Part shown: one piece after another, positions 23,901 to 32,905 of the stretch
Numbering within the stretch: position 1 is the stretch's first letter
How the letters are laid out: every line of letters starts with the position of its first letter
Source of the DNA: CAUPWF01 sp963515125
GTDB taxonomy: Bacteria; Bacillota; Clostridia; Lachnospirales; Lachnospiraceae
Reading direction: 5' to 3'
Length of the DNA: 64,000 nt
NCBI GenBank assembly: GCA_052116865.1
Contig: JBQKKG010000002.1
Span: forward strand, 1-64,000
Program-made: the position numbers and the translations under genes
Notes under the pieces: generated by a model
What the model was told of the DNA's origin: nothing
Seen by the model: the letters and a program-made list of their open reading frames with translations, nothing else
Databases searched by the model: none

Positions 23901-24559
23901 ACATATCCGCGATCTTCTGGATAAATACTGGACTCTACATATCCCCCTGTCCATTTCATATAATCCTCTTGGCTTTCAAATCCTAAGTGATTTAGGGCAT
24001 CTTCATTGATCATATAAACTGGATATTGTTTTTCATAATAATAAAAAATCAATCCTGCTGGGACAGTATTGTATAGATACTCCTTATGCTCTTTTTCTTG
24101 TTTTATTTGTTCTTCCTCTTTTTCAAGAGTAATTTCTTTATTGCAATATAAAAAAGTGTATTCTTCTAGTTGCAAAGACAGCATCCTACACCAACGCTTG
24201 ATTCCATCCGCCTGTACGACGCGGTATTCAATTGCTGGCTCATTTGGGTATTCATTTTCTTTTCCCGATTGTGAATGATGGCTCAAGAACTGTATTACTA
24301 AATTTCTATCTTCTGAACAAACTTTTTGATTTGTCCAAGTATCGATTGCTTCCTCTAAAGGTAGTAATATTTTTTTCGGATTGAACATACTTTTTTCGGA
24401 AACATCATTTTTAAACGTTTTATTCTTATAATCTAACTCCAATACTTCATCATAGATACTATAAATGGCTTTCCTATACCTTTGTAATCTTTTTTCATAT
24501 TCTTCACATTGTTTCTGTAATACAAACGTCGCAGATTCCGTATCCTTATGATCTATCAT
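20987..24559 (-). CDS. Large hybrid sensor histidine kinase with multiple PAS domains
   Basis: 1190 aa, no membrane segment, so probably cytoplasmic. At least three or four PAS/PAC units occupy residues about 150-780 (for example YRFYKKNGQYIWVNEQGKM, GNQKHVLVSGAFARINGRQ). Then come HisKA with FLARMSHEIRTPMNAIMGME (phospho-acceptor His), a HATPase domain with NAIKFTPQGG, ADTGIGIS and EGSGLGLAIS, and a C-terminal receiver (RILLVEDHPLNALVAMKLL; DAILMDIRMPILDGLEA, phospho-acceptor Asp). No response regulator or output gene is adjacent, so it is an orphan; clostridial relatives control sporulation or surface behaviour. Signal unknown. Confidence 0.93.
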   Translation of the reverse strand: MIDHKDTESATFVLQKQCEEYEKRLQRYRKAIYSIYDEVLELDYKNKTFKNDVSEKSMFNPKKILLPLEEAIDTWTNQKVCSEDRNLVIQFLSHHSQSGKENEYPNEPAIEYRVVQADGIKRWCRMLSLQLEEYTFLYCNKEITLEKEEEQIKQEKEHKEYLYNTVPAGLIFYYYEKQYPVYMINEDALNHLGFESQEDYMKWTGGYVESSIYPEDRGYVKLAIEQQLMNCNVYNITYRFYKKNGQYIWVNEQGKMIVEKCTQKKMVACALIDASKEHDLQVQIALYRATQKGGVFTIYMDDEFTIIYGNDIYYNMHELAPEDMKKMFMNKAINYIHPEDRRRVKEVIAQAYQRGRKICEWDMRIITGRGNQKHVLVSGAFARINGRQVLNGTVIDITKQKKIEVQLKESKLKYEVAMQNSNIRVWEYNILEDKLYQEHHDRGKKKVISNYAKQMLAKGKIREESIPEFQRIYQELRSRKKQVSGDIWIKSRDGNGWRCKRAFYTTIFDSNGIPIKAFGAESDVTREKEAEKKYYDELAYREAVQSAIVGSTKLNLTKNLVLEGHSKYATVLATIQNESADTYFEHVAQTIKDKVQANHFREVFTCEKLLSEFEIGHDSIHQEMKRELEPDSFYWLDYVIHMVKEPDTNEVIAFIYSTDITNEKVAKGIMDSIAKTDYDFIVLVNGCKNTAIRYSVNTAEDCAYSERCLNFEEETEQFMRLYCIAENVEHCIEQAKLANIMEQLDKSGIYSIFYTRRMSNGELRKKQLQFSYVSREHREILLKRIDVTNVLMEEERKNEELQEALYLAKQANIAKSDFLARMSHEIRTPMNAIMGMEEIMSTNLSDINLVSDCVEKSKIASKYLLSLINDILDMSKIENGRIKLLNEHIVFDKFMEGINTIIENQANVNGVSYQIQYKSKVRRYYVGDTIRLQQVLLNILNNAIKFTPQGGKVRLSIEELSSKNGKAQMRFSIADTGIGISQEFIPKLFQPFSQEHSSTTSKYEGSGLGLAISKNLARLMDGDIRVESFVGVGTTFIIDIWLDILEGHYIIPSEHQLKDKDYNLEGKRILLVEDHPLNALVAMKLLKQKGCDICHAENGQICVEVFASSQIGEFDAILMDIRMPILDGLEATKVIRSFNRIDALTIPIIAMTANAFEDDKEKSKEVGMNEHLSKPIEPQKLYRVLAEHMR

Positions 24560-24665
24560 GATCCCTCCTCAATGTAATTACTCCATCATTTTTCTTTTGT
24601 ACTACAACTCAAATCTATTCAAATTATATCCCTCCGTTTACTTGAATACAACCTTCTTTTTAAAC

Positions 24666-24724
24666 ATTCCCAAGTTCTCGTCTTGGGAATTTACGTTGAC
24701 AATTTATATTGATAGCGTTACAAT
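24666..24724 (+). promoter_or_regulatory. Promoter and upstream hairpin for the YitT-family gene
   Basis: TTGACA (24696-24701), 17-bp spacer, TACAAT (24719-24724). Immediately upstream a 9-bp inverted repeat ATTCCCAAG/CTTGGGAAT with a 7-base loop (24666-24690) could be an operator. The region between this gene and the divergent kinase holds nothing else obvious. Confidence 0.65.
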
Positions 24725-24780
24725 TTTATAAAAGGTACATAATATAAATTGTACAAAATAAAATATAGAGGATTATTCGA

Positions 24781-25623
24781 ATGAAAAAAAAATGTATGTC
24801 CTTCCTAATGCTTACCGGAAGTACTCTAATCATAGCTATAGGTGTTTATTTTTTCAAATTTTCCAATAACTTCAATTTTGGTGGTGTCACTGGCATTGCC
24901 GTTCTATTGGCCCAAATATTACCGTTCTCTGCCAGTGACTTAAACTTTTGGATTAGTATGGCATTGCTTATCCTTGGATTTGTTTTTTTAGGTCGAGATT
25001 TTGGTGCAAAGACAGCTTATTGTAGTATTTTATTATCGGTATCGCTATCTGCGCTAGAACGTATTTATCCAATGGTTCATCCTTTAACAGATCAACCAAT
25101 GTTAGAATTGGTCTTTGCAATTATTCTTCCCGCCATTGGGTCAGGCATCCTCTTTAACATTGGTGCTTCTAGTGGTGGAACCGATATTATTGCTATGATT
25201 TTAAAGAAATTTACTAGCATTAATATAGGGCGTGCCTTATTATTTACTAATCTCATTATAACAGTTGTTGGATGTTTTATGTTTGATATTAAGACTGTAC
25301 TCTATTCATTCCTTGGGTTAGCCATTAGTTCACTGATGATTGACAACGTAATTGAAAGTATTAATATGTGCAAATATTTCAATGTAGTATGTACGAATCC
25401 AGTGCCAATCCAAGATTTTATAACAGGAGAACTTCATCGAAGTGCCACTACTTGCAATGCAAAAGGTGCCTTTTCAGGCAAAGATAAATTTATTATTTTT
25501 ACTGCAATGAACCGAACTCAAGCGATTAAACTACGCAATTTTATAAAAGAGCAGGAGCCTTCCGCTTTTATTTTAATTTCAAATACAAGTGAAATTATCG
25601 GAAAAGGATTCCACGTGATATAA
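24781..25623 (+). CDS. YitT family membrane protein (DUF161/DUF2179)
   Basis: 280 aa. Five or six transmembrane segments fill residues 1-180, including GVTGIAVLLAQILPF and the conserved GASSGGTDIIAMILKK loop. The C-terminal cytoplasmic DUF2179 domain (residues about 200-280) includes HRSATTCNAKGAFSGKDK. YitT proteins are widespread in Firmicutes; transport of an unknown small molecule has been proposed. It stands alone, divergent from the hybrid kinase and convergent with glmM. Confidence 0.9.
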   Translation: MKKKCMSFLMLTGSTLIIAIGVYFFKFSNNFNFGGVTGIAVLLAQILPFSASDLNFWISMALLILGFVFLGRDFGAKTAYCSILLSVSLSALERIYPMVHPLTDQPMLELVFAIILPAIGSGILFNIGASSGGTDIIAMILKKFTSINIGRALLFTNLIITVVGCFMFDIKTVLYSFLGLAISSLMIDNVIESINMCKYFNVVCTNPVPIQDFITGELHRSATTCNAKGAFSGKDKFIIFTAMNRTQAIKLRNFIKEQEPSAFILISNTSEIIGKGFHVI

Positions 25624-25641
25624 ACTCAATACCCTAATTTA

Positions 25642-25701
25642 AAACATCCGACCACCAAAACTAGTGTTGCTAACATTTCATGTTTTGATTGTCGGATGTT
25701 T
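25642..25701. terminator. Bidirectional terminator-like repeat between yitT-like gene and glmM
   Basis: AAACATCCGAC (25642-25652) pairs with GTCGGATGTTT (25691-25701) across a 38-base loop; the right arm is followed by CCTTTATT. It separates the two convergent genes. Confidence 0.5.
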
Positions 25702-25704
25702 CCT

Positions 25705-27051
25705 TTATTCTATTATTAATCCTTGTTCTCGCATAGTATCAACTACTTGATTTACATATTGTTCACATAACGCATCTGTAGATGCTTCTACCATGACACG
25801 AAGTACTGGTTCTGTTCCACTTTCTCTCACTAAGATTCTTCCATCTTCTCCCAATGCTTCTTTCACATTTTCAACGGATTTTACAACTTCTACATTTTCT
25901 CTTGCTATCTTCTTATCAGAAACACGCACATTTTTTAACAATTGTGGAAAAATTGTTACCTCTTCACATAACGCTCCAAGCGTAGATTTCTTTTCCATGA
26001 TAGTCTCCATAATTAGTAATGAAGTTAATATACCATCTCCAGTCGTTGCATACTTACTAAAAATAATGTGTCCTGACTGTTCTCCACCTAATGAATAATT
26101 ATGTTGCAACATATTTTCATATACATATTTATCCCCTACTGCGGTCTTTTCGTATTTAATTCCTGCTTTGTCACAGGCCTTGTATAATCCAAGATTAGAC
26201 ATAATTGTTGTAACAATGGTGTCATCATTTAGACGCCCCTGCTCTTTTAGATACTTCCCACAAACATAAAGAATTAAATCTCCATCTACTACTTTTCCAT
26301 TCTCATCAACAGCAATACAACGATCTGCATCACCATCATATGCAAATGCGATATCTAAATGCTGTGCTTTTACATATGCCTGAAGCACCTCTATATGTGT
26401 CGATCCACAATTGGTGTTAATATTAATTCCGTCTGGTTCATTATTAATGACATACGTTTTTGCTCCCAATGCATCGTACACACTTTTTGCAATTGTAAAT
26501 GCACTACCATTCGAACAATCCAATCCTACCTTCTTTCCTTCAAAAGAACGAGTTGCCAATGAAATCAGATGACCAATATACCGATTTCTTCCAGCAACAT
26601 AGTCTGTAGTTCTTCCAATATCCTCTCCAATTGCATATGGTAATTCTTCTATCCTACCATCAATATATGCTTCGATCTTATCCTCTACTTCTGCTTCTAA
26701 CTTATGTCCGTGCCCATTAATTATTTTGATTCCATTATCGTAGAACGGATTGTGGCTAGCAGAAATCATAATACCGCAATCAAAGTCTTCAGTTCTAGTA
26801 ACATAAGATACACTTGGTGTGGTGGTTACATGTAGAAGAAAGACATCCGCTCCTGAGGCTGTCAATCCTGCAACTAATGCATATTCAAACATGTAGCTAC
26901 TCCTTCTCGTATCTTTTCCAATTACAACTCTTGCTTTATGTTCTTGTCCGTAGTACCATCCCAAGAATCTTCCAACTTTAAATGCATGCTCCACAGTCAG
27001 AACTTTATTTGCCTCTCCACGAAATCCATCTGTACCAAAATATTTACCCAT
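25705..27051 (-). CDS. glmM: Phosphoglucosamine mutase
   Basis: 448 aa. Interconverts glucosamine-6-phosphate and glucosamine-1-phosphate on the way to UDP-GlcNAc and peptidoglycan. Signatures: KYFGTDGFRGEAN at the N-terminus, the phosphoserine loop GIMISASHNPFYDNGIKII, the metal-binding DGDADRCIAVD loop, the sugar-binding GGEQSGHI, and the phosphate-binding RESGTEPVLRVMVE near the C-terminus. It links to nagB elsewhere in the window, which produces or consumes the same hexosamine pool. Start at ATG 27051 with AAAGGAG. Confidence 0.97.
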   Translation of the reverse strand: MGKYFGTDGFRGEANKVLTVEHAFKVGRFLGWYYGQEHKARVVIGKDTRRSSYMFEYALVAGLTASGADVFLLHVTTTPSVSYVTRTEDFDCGIMISASHNPFYDNGIKIINGHGHKLEAEVEDKIEAYIDGRIEELPYAIGEDIGRTTDYVAGRNRYIGHLISLATRSFEGKKVGLDCSNGSAFTIAKSVYDALGAKTYVINNEPDGININTNCGSTHIEVLQAYVKAQHLDIAFAYDGDADRCIAVDENGKVVDGDLILYVCGKYLKEQGRLNDDTIVTTIMSNLGLYKACDKAGIKYEKTAVGDKYVYENMLQHNYSLGGEQSGHIIFSKYATTGDGILTSLLIMETIMEKKSTLGALCEEVTIFPQLLKNVRVSDKKIARENVEVVKSVENVKEALGEDGRILVRESGTEPVLRVMVEASTDALCEQYVNQVVDTMREQGLIIE

Positions 27052-27245
27052 ACATTATCTCCTTTATGCCATTTGAACTTTTGGCCACTTTTTTTGTACA
27101 TTTGTTCAATCGTTACTATTATATGCGTATTGACCTAATTATTCAACTATTTTTTCCAACTGTTATTTATTTGCATACATGGCTATACAAACAATTTTAT
27201 TTGCGTTATTATGAGGTCATGAATATACTTTTGGGAGGACAAACC

Positions 27246-27914
27246 ATGAATTTTATTAGTATTTTTGATGTGATCGGACCTAACATGATTGGGCCATCCA
27301 GTTCACACACCGCAGGCGCGGTATCTATGGCACTATTAGCTCGTAAATTATTTCCTCACCCTATCCAAAAAGTTACATTTACATTATATGGTTCCTTTGC
27401 TAAAACTTATCATGGCCATGGAACGGATCGGGCTTTATTAGGTGGAACATTAGGATTTGCAACTGACGATGTTCGAATTCGGGATGCCTTTTTAATTGCA
27501 AAAGAACAAGGGGTCGAATATACCTACCAGATTGATGAGAAAACACCAACTAATCACCCCAATACTGCTGATATCTTATTGGAAAGTTCGGATGGTTTTA
27601 CGTTATCTGTTCGCGGAGAATCCATCGGAGGGGGGAAAGTCAAAATTGTAAGAATTAATAACATTGATGTTGAATTTACCGGTGAATTCAGCACATTAAT
27701 TGTGAAACAAATTGACAAGCCTGGTGTCGTGGCACATATCACACAATGTTTGAGCGATCAAAATGTAAATATTGCATTTATGCGTTTATTTCGTGAAGAC
27801 AGAGGTGCTACTGCTTATACGATCGTGGAATCTGACGAACATATTCCAGAGCAAATTTTAGAGAAAATAGAACAAAATCAGCATGTACATGAACTTATGC
27901 TGGTGCAGATATAG
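27246..27914 (+). CDS. sdaAB: L-serine dehydratase, beta subunit
   Basis: 222 aa from ATG 27246 behind GGGAGG (a longer open frame upstream is not coding). N-terminal serine dehydratase beta domain with SIFDVIGPNMIGPSSSHTAGA and HGHGTDRALLGGTLGF, followed by a C-terminal ACT domain (residues about 145-220: LIVKQIDKPGVVAHITQCLSD). With the alpha subunit it forms the oxygen-sensitive [4Fe-4S] enzyme that deaminates L-serine to pyruvate in anaerobes. Ten bases separate it from sdaAA. Confidence 0.97.
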   Translation: MNFISIFDVIGPNMIGPSSSHTAGAVSMALLARKLFPHPIQKVTFTLYGSFAKTYHGHGTDRALLGGTLGFATDDVRIRDAFLIAKEQGVEYTYQIDEKTPTNHPNTADILLESSDGFTLSVRGESIGGGKVKIVRINNIDVEFTGEFSTLIVKQIDKPGVVAHITQCLSDQNVNIAFMRLFREDRGATAYTIVESDEHIPEQILEKIEQNQHVHELMLVQI

Positions 27915-27924
27915 GAGGTATAAA

Positions 27925-28803
27925 ATGGACTTTTTAACTGGTGAAATACTTTTAGAAATATGTAAGGAAACAAAGCTTCCTATCTCAGAAATTATGCGTT
28001 TACGGGAACTCAAAGTAGGTGGAAGTACTCCAGAAATAATTGACACAAAATTAAAAAGAGCTCTTTCTATTATGTCAGATTCTGTACATGATCCAATCAA
28101 GAATCCTCAAGCTTCTATTGGGGGGCTTTTAGGCGGTGAAGCAAAACAGATTACCGAATATGCAGCAACGAACGGTAGTATCTGCGGCGGACCGTTGACA
28201 AAAGCCATTACTTATGCAATGGCTGTACTGGAAGTGAATGCAACTATGGGACTTATTGTAGCTGCCCCCACCGCTGGGTCTGCTGGGGTGGTTCCAGGTG
28301 TTCTGCTCTCTCTTAAAGAAGAGTATGGCTTAAACGAAGAACAAATACATCGTGGTCTATTAAATGCCAGTGCACTTGGTTATCTTTTTATGCGAAACGC
28401 ATCTGTATCTGGAGCTGAGGCAGGATGTCAAGCGGAAGTTGGAGCTGCTTCTGCCATGGCGGCTAGTGCTGCTGTGGAAATGCTTGGTGGCACTCCTGAA
28501 ATGTGTCTTCATGCTGCCAGTATTGCTCTCTCTAATTTGCTTGGTTTGGTATGCGACCCGATTGCAGGATTAGTAGAGGCACCTTGCCAGAGTCGTAATG
28601 CTATTGGTGTTTCAAATGCGTTTACTTGTGCTCAACTAGCACTTAGTGGGGTAACTCACCCTATTCCATTTGATGAAATGGCAGAAACCATGTATCATGT
28701 AGGACGAGCACTTCCCTTTGAACTAAGGGAAACAGCCATGGGCGGAAATGCAGGAACTCCTACGGGTTGTAAATTGGGTTGTGATATTTGTCAGCATGCT
28801 TAA
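27925..28803 (+). CDS. sdaAA: L-serine dehydratase, alpha subunit
   Basis: 292 aa from ATG 27925 behind AGGAGG. Contains AAPTAGSAGVVPGVL, SGAEAGCQAEVGAASAMAA, CDPIAGLVEAPCQSRNAIG and a C-terminal TGCKLGCDIC; these cysteines supply the ligands of the [4Fe-4S] cluster that activates serine for dehydration. Forms the active enzyme with the beta subunit encoded just upstream. Confidence 0.97.
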   Translation: MDFLTGEILLEICKETKLPISEIMRLRELKVGGSTPEIIDTKLKRALSIMSDSVHDPIKNPQASIGGLLGGEAKQITEYAATNGSICGGPLTKAITYAMAVLEVNATMGLIVAAPTAGSAGVVPGVLLSLKEEYGLNEEQIHRGLLNASALGYLFMRNASVSGAEAGCQAEVGAASAMAASAAVEMLGGTPEMCLHAASIALSNLLGLVCDPIAGLVEAPCQSRNAIGVSNAFTCAQLALSGVTHPIPFDEMAETMYHVGRALPFELRETAMGGNAGTPTGCKLGCDICQHA

Positions 28804-28818
28804 TCTTTTTTGTTTAAT

Positions 28819-28851
28819 AAGACAGAGGCCACCGAAAGTGGCCTCTGTCTT
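28819..28851. terminator. Strong hairpin between sdaAA and aroE
   Basis: A 14-bp perfect stem (AAGACAGAGGCCAC with GTGGCCTCTGTCTT) around a CGAAA loop. It lies between convergent genes and probably terminates both. Confidence 0.8.
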
Positions 28852-28853
28852 AA

Positions 28854-29729
28854 TTAAACAAAAGGTCTTGCCGCTTCAACTGGCATTTCTTTTCCTGTCC
28901 ACAATTGAAAGCTTTTATACCCTTGCCATAATAGCATTTCCTTACCATTGATGATTTTACATCCTTGCTTTTCTGCATATTCAAGCAATCTTGTTTTTGA
29001 TGGATTATAGATGACATCCATAACCGTTAACCCCGCCCTTAATACATCCCATTCCTCAACTGGGCTCTTTCCTGTCAACTTACCCATTCCTACTGGAGTT
29101 GCATTCGTTAATATATCACTCTCTTTTATATGTTTTCTCAATGTTTCAATATCCGAAAGCTCATGTATATGAACCTGACAATTGGTAGCTTTATTTAATC
29201 GATCCACCAATTGAATACCAGTATCAAATGTAGCATCTTTGATTCCAAATAACGCAATCTCTTTCATTCCATCTAACGCACATTGTGTGCAAATAGCAGA
29301 GCTGACTCCACCTGTTCCAATTAATGTCATTTTTGTTCCCTGCACCTTAATCCCTTGCGCTTCTAATGTCCGCACATAGCCATATCCATCTGTATTATAC
29401 CCAATCAACTTTCCATCTTCATTCACAACACAATTTACAGTTCTTCCCAACTCAACCTCTTCGCTAAGAGAATCTAAATATGGCGTAATAATTCCCTTAT
29501 TTGGCATTGTTACACTAAATCCTTTTGCCCCCAGAACTCGAAGACCTTCTACTGCTTTTTCTAAATTCTCCGGGCCAACATCAAATGCCAAATATGTGTA
29601 ATCAAGCCCTAGGGCCTTGAAGCATGCATTATGCATCTGTGGCGATTTACTGTGGTTAATCGGTGTACCAAGTACTCCTAAAAATTTAGTGCTTGCACTA
29701 ACCTCTACTACCTTTTTCCTTTGTTCCAT
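28854..29729 (-). CDS. aroE: Shikimate dehydrogenase
   Basis: About 291 aa from ATG 29729 (AAAGGA nine bases upstream). Shikimate-binding N-terminal part: GTPINHSKSPQMHNACF and VTMPNKG with the catalytic Lys. NADP-binding part: IGTGGVSSAICTQCALDG, then TNATPVGM and VMDVIYNPSKTRLL. It reduces 3-dehydroshikimate to shikimate in aromatic amino-acid synthesis. The Rossmann glycine motif is GTGGVSSA rather than GAGGAAxA, a small deviation seen in some family members such as quinate/shikimate-type enzymes. It lies downstream of a LysR-type gene. Confidence 0.93.
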   Translation of the reverse strand: MEQRKKVVEVSASTKFLGVLGTPINHSKSPQMHNACFKALGLDYTYLAFDVGPENLEKAVEGLRVLGAKGFSVTMPNKGIITPYLDSLSEEVELGRTVNCVVNEDGKLIGYNTDGYGYVRTLEAQGIKVQGTKMTLIGTGGVSSAICTQCALDGMKEIALFGIKDATFDTGIQLVDRLNKATNCQVHIHELSDIETLRKHIKESDILTNATPVGMGKLTGKSPVEEWDVLRAGLTVMDVIYNPSKTRLLEYAEKQGCKIINGKEMLLWQGYKSFQLWTGKEMPVEAARPFV

Positions 29730-29840
29730 AATTTCATTTCCTTTCAAAAAATGTGATTGTCTATATGTTAAAATATTATCATACTTTCATAGATAGGTCT
29801 AATCACACTTTTTTATCAATTGATAACTAAATTTTATCAA

Positions 29841-30731
29841 TCAGTTATACGTTTTACTAAATTCAACAATAAAATCCATGAATTTTTGTGTGGCAGGTGA
29901 AATATAATGATTCTTCAACGTGACAATGTATATCTTTTGTCGAAAAAATACATCCTTTGTCTTAATAACGGTTACATGCTTATTGTTCTTGACTGCCTCA
30001 ACAGGCATAACTCCAAGGCCTTGATTCGCCGATACTAATCCAATCAATGCCATATCTTCTCCAATTTCTCCTACATAATTGGGCCTCAATCCTAAACTAT
30101 CAAATTGGCGGTCTATTGCTTTACGAATAAACATCCCCTTGTTATAATTAATCAATGGATATTGTAATATTGTTTCAACATCCACATACTCTTGTTCTAA
30201 AATTTCATGACCATTTGGTGCAATGAATCCTATTTCCTGTTCCATAAAACTGTGAAATTCTAATTCATACTCTCCTTCTTTATATCCTGCAATTGCAAAG
30301 TCAAACTTCTTAAGCTTTAAATCCTCAATAATCCCAATAGAAGGTCCTGGTTTACAAGAAAAATAAATATTGGTGTCTGGGTTTTCCTTTGCATATGCCT
30401 GAAATAATTCAGGAATATACGCAACCCCTAAGTTATATATAAATGCAAAGTAAATTTCACCTTCTTCTGGATTACTAAGACGTTTCATTTCCTTTTCACC
30501 ACGTTCCAAAATAGTCAATGCATCACTGACATATGACAAATATATTTCCCCAAATTTTGTTAACTTTACATTCCGTCCTTGCTTTTCAAAAAGCTTTACC
30601 CCAAGTTCTTCTTCCAGACCAGCAATGGATTGACTAAGAGTCGGCTGTGTTACATATAACTCCGCCGCAGCTTTGCGAAAATGATTGGTACATGCTAAAT
30701 GCTTAAAATAATATAGTTGCTTTAAATTCAT
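29841..30731 (-). CDS. LysR-type transcriptional regulator
   Basis: 296 aa. Winged helix-turn-helix at the N-terminus (QLYYFKHLACTNHFRKAAAELYVTQPTLSQSI), then the two-lobed co-inducer domain (EIYFAFIYNLGVAYIPELF onward). The sequence resembles CynR/CysL-like members. An inverted TGTGATT/AATCACA repeat lies in the 111-bp gap before aroE, possibly its operator or a terminator, so aroE may be a target; this is inference from position. Confidence 0.88.
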   Translation of the reverse strand: MNLKQLYYFKHLACTNHFRKAAAELYVTQPTLSQSIAGLEEELGVKLFEKQGRNVKLTKFGEIYLSYVSDALTILERGEKEMKRLSNPEEGEIYFAFIYNLGVAYIPELFQAYAKENPDTNIYFSCKPGPSIGIIEDLKLKKFDFAIAGYKEGEYELEFHSFMEQEIGFIAPNGHEILEQEYVDVETILQYPLINYNKGMFIRKAIDRQFDSLGLRPNYVGEIGEDMALIGLVSANQGLGVMPVEAVKNNKHVTVIKTKDVFFRQKIYIVTLKNHYISPATQKFMDFIVEFSKTYN

Positions 30732-30744
30732 CTTATTCCTCTTA

Positions 30745-31395
30745 TCACTGACATACCTGTATTAATTCCTCAATATCCTTACTAATATAATCTGCACCTG
30801 CTTCTTCCAGTTCTTTCCTATTGCCATAACCATACAAAACACCTACGCAATCAATTCCTTGTTCTTTGGCACCTATGACATCATGTTTTCGATCTCCTAC
30901 CATTAAAACTTTGTCTCTATTACGTAAGTTGTTTTTTTCTAAAACATGAGCAATTACATCACCTTTTCTTACCCTTGTTCCATCTAATTCACTACCAACG
31001 ATATCATCAAAATAGGTCTCCAACTGAAAATGTTCTAATATTCTTCTGGCAAAGACTTCTGGCTTTGATGTTGCTACAAACAACTGTTTACCAGATTCCT
31101 TTAATGTACGTAGTAGGGATACTATCCCTGGATATACTTTATTCTCAAAGATTCCTTTTATTTCGAAATAGTCCCTGTACTTTTCAATTGCTATCGTTGC
31201 ATCTTCAGATGTAAATCCATAGTACTCCATAAAAGAATCCTTTAGTGGAGGTCCAATAAATTTACATAGGGTATCCAGGTCCTCTACAGCAATCTGAAAC
31301 CAGCCCAATGCATGTGCAACAGATTTTGTAATACCTTCCTTTGGATCTGTCAATGTCCCATCTAGGTCAAATAGTATACTGTTATACTCTTTCAT
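30745..31395 (-). CDS. HAD-family phosphatase (phosphoglycolate phosphatase-like)
   Basis: 216 aa from ATG 31395 behind GAGGAA. HAD motifs: I, LFDLDGTLTDPKEG with the nucleophile Asp; II, LFVATSKPE; III, Lys in TRVRKGD; IV, MVGDRKHDVIGA. The helical cap after motif I is subclass C1, as in Gph and PpaX. Likely a small phosphomonoesterase acting on sugar phosphate, pyrophosphate or phosphoglycolate; the substrate is not fixed by sequence. It is followed by the LysR gene with a short gap. Confidence 0.88.
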   Translation of the reverse strand: MKEYNSILFDLDGTLTDPKEGITKSVAHALGWFQIAVEDLDTLCKFIGPPLKDSFMEYYGFTSEDATIAIEKYRDYFEIKGIFENKVYPGIVSLLRTLKESGKQLFVATSKPEVFARRILEHFQLETYFDDIVGSELDGTRVRKGDVIAHVLEKNNLRNRDKVLMVGDRKHDVIGAKEQGIDCVGVLYGYGNRKELEEAGADYISKDIEELIQVCQ

Positions 31396-31483
31396 TTTAT
31401 TCCTCACATATTCTCGTACATCTTCGTTGTTTCTACTCTATTGTATCACGGGTTTACCGCTCAAACAAATCCAATTACTAAAG

Positions 31484-32605
31484 TTACTTCTCTTCTAATT
31501 CTAACAATTCTGTTGGCACACTATAGTCTTTCATCCTATACGTCCTGTGATATTCTTTGGTTTCTAAGTCTTTCCATGTTCGGCACCTATTTTTTGATAA
31601 GAATCTAGTTAGTTGATAACAGTCTACCCATATTTCATTATTTCCTTCTTTTTGAGATTCATCAAAAATGAGTTGTAGCCCCCAATGCAAATGTGTTTCA
31701 TTAATGTTATTCACATTTTCTTTAGAACTATATCCTGTATGCCCCATGTAAGCAATCACATCACCCGCCTGCACTACACTTCCTTCTTCTAAGGACTTGT
31801 TATATGGAAAATTCTGACGAAGATGTGCATAATAGTAGTACCTTTTTTTATCAAAGCTTCGGATTCCCAACCTCCACCCGCCATATTGATTCCAGCCAAT
31901 TGCTTCAATGACTCCTGACTCGATTGCAATAATAGGTGTCCCCGTTTGCCCCATCATGTCATGCCCTAGATGCGGTCTGCTGTAACCATAAGATCTCGAT
32001 GTTCCAAAGTCATCATAATCACTATACTCATAACCTCTCGCAATCGGTGAAAAGGCTTTTAAACCATATCGCTTTTCCCACTTCTTGGTAATCTCATCTT
32101 GCGTCTTCGCTTCTTCTGTTGTTACATCTGATTGTGGACTTTTTCCTTCATCCACCTTAGCATCTTCTATTGGAACCTCTATTTCATACTCCCCAACCAT
32201 ACCGCCTAAAACGGCCGAATATGTTTCCAGATAATAATTATAGTATTTTTTATTCGTAAGTAATAAATCAATTGTTTTCTTTTTATCAATTAATAACTCT
32301 GCTAATTCATTTAAATCAGAAGACTTATATTGTGAAAATTCCCCTCCATACTTAGTTCCTAGATACGCTAATAATTCAATCCAATTCAAATGAACTTCTT
32401 GTTGGTACGTATCGACATCCCATTGGTATGCTTTTTCTAACGCTTCTGCTGGTACGTCAAAATCCACCCATTTGATAAATTCTTGTTTTGTTGTCTTTCC
32501 AGAAGCTTGTTTTACATCGTAACATTGAAATATGTAGAGACCACACAGTATCGTTAGTACAAGTAGTTCTAGACAAATGATTTTCTTTGCCCGCATTTTA
32601 TTCAT
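31484..32605 (-). CDS. Membrane-anchored M23 family peptidase
   Basis: 373 aa from ATG 32605 behind GGGAG. One N-terminal transmembrane segment (residues about 8-27) places the protein outside the membrane. The C-terminal LytM/M23 domain has HLGHDMMGQTGTPI (first His and Asp zinc ligands), GWRLGIRSFDKKRYYYYAHL and HLHWGLQL (catalytic and zinc His). It would cut peptidoglycan cross-bridges. The middle region is acidic and variable. Similar clostridial proteins act in cell division or sporulation; which one is not decided by sequence. Confidence 0.88.
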   Translation of the reverse strand: MNKMRAKKIICLELLVLTILCGLYIFQCYDVKQASGKTTKQEFIKWVDFDVPAEALEKAYQWDVDTYQQEVHLNWIELLAYLGTKYGGEFSQYKSSDLNELAELLIDKKKTIDLLLTNKKYYNYYLETYSAVLGGMVGEYEIEVPIEDAKVDEGKSPQSDVTTEEAKTQDEITKKWEKRYGLKAFSPIARGYEYSDYDDFGTSRSYGYSRPHLGHDMMGQTGTPIIAIESGVIEAIGWNQYGGWRLGIRSFDKKRYYYYAHLRQNFPYNKSLEEGSVVQAGDVIAYMGHTGYSSKENVNNINETHLHWGLQLIFDESQKEGNNEIWVDCYQLTRFLSKNRCRTWKDLETKEYHRTYRMKDYSVPTELLELEEK

Positions 32606-32905
32606 TATAACTCCCACAAAAGGATTTCTACATGTTTATTTTTACATTGCTGAAATTATGTACAGTTTATGGTGTTTCCTTGTATCTTTCTTTTCATTTC
32701 TATTAATCTCATATTATTGTTACACATGAAAAAAGAGAGCACAAGCTCCCTTTTTACCCATTTATCCACTATTGAATCACTCTAAACACTTGCTCTACCG
32801 TTTGTTCTAGATTCCACACGGCATTTTCCATTTTCATTGCTTCCTCTGATACTATCACGTCTTTTTTAGAAGTACCTTAAAAATAGTATTATAAGTATTT
32901 TTTAT
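32606..32905 (-). other. Intergenic region with a terminator and a possible gene remnant
   Basis: A minus-strand hairpin GGGAGC/GCTCTC with a T-run lies at 32729-32755 and ends transcription before the M23 peptidase gene. Just upstream, a short leftward frame (32769-32837) reads MKMENAVWNLEQTVEQV and has no ribosome binding site; it may be the last codons of a decayed gene. Nothing else is seen. Confidence 0.45.

Noticed and set aside
26982..27245. N-terminal extension of the sdaAB frame
   Set aside because: The family N-terminus begins at 27246 with a strong ribosome binding site; the upstream part is non-coding and overlaps the divergent glmM start.
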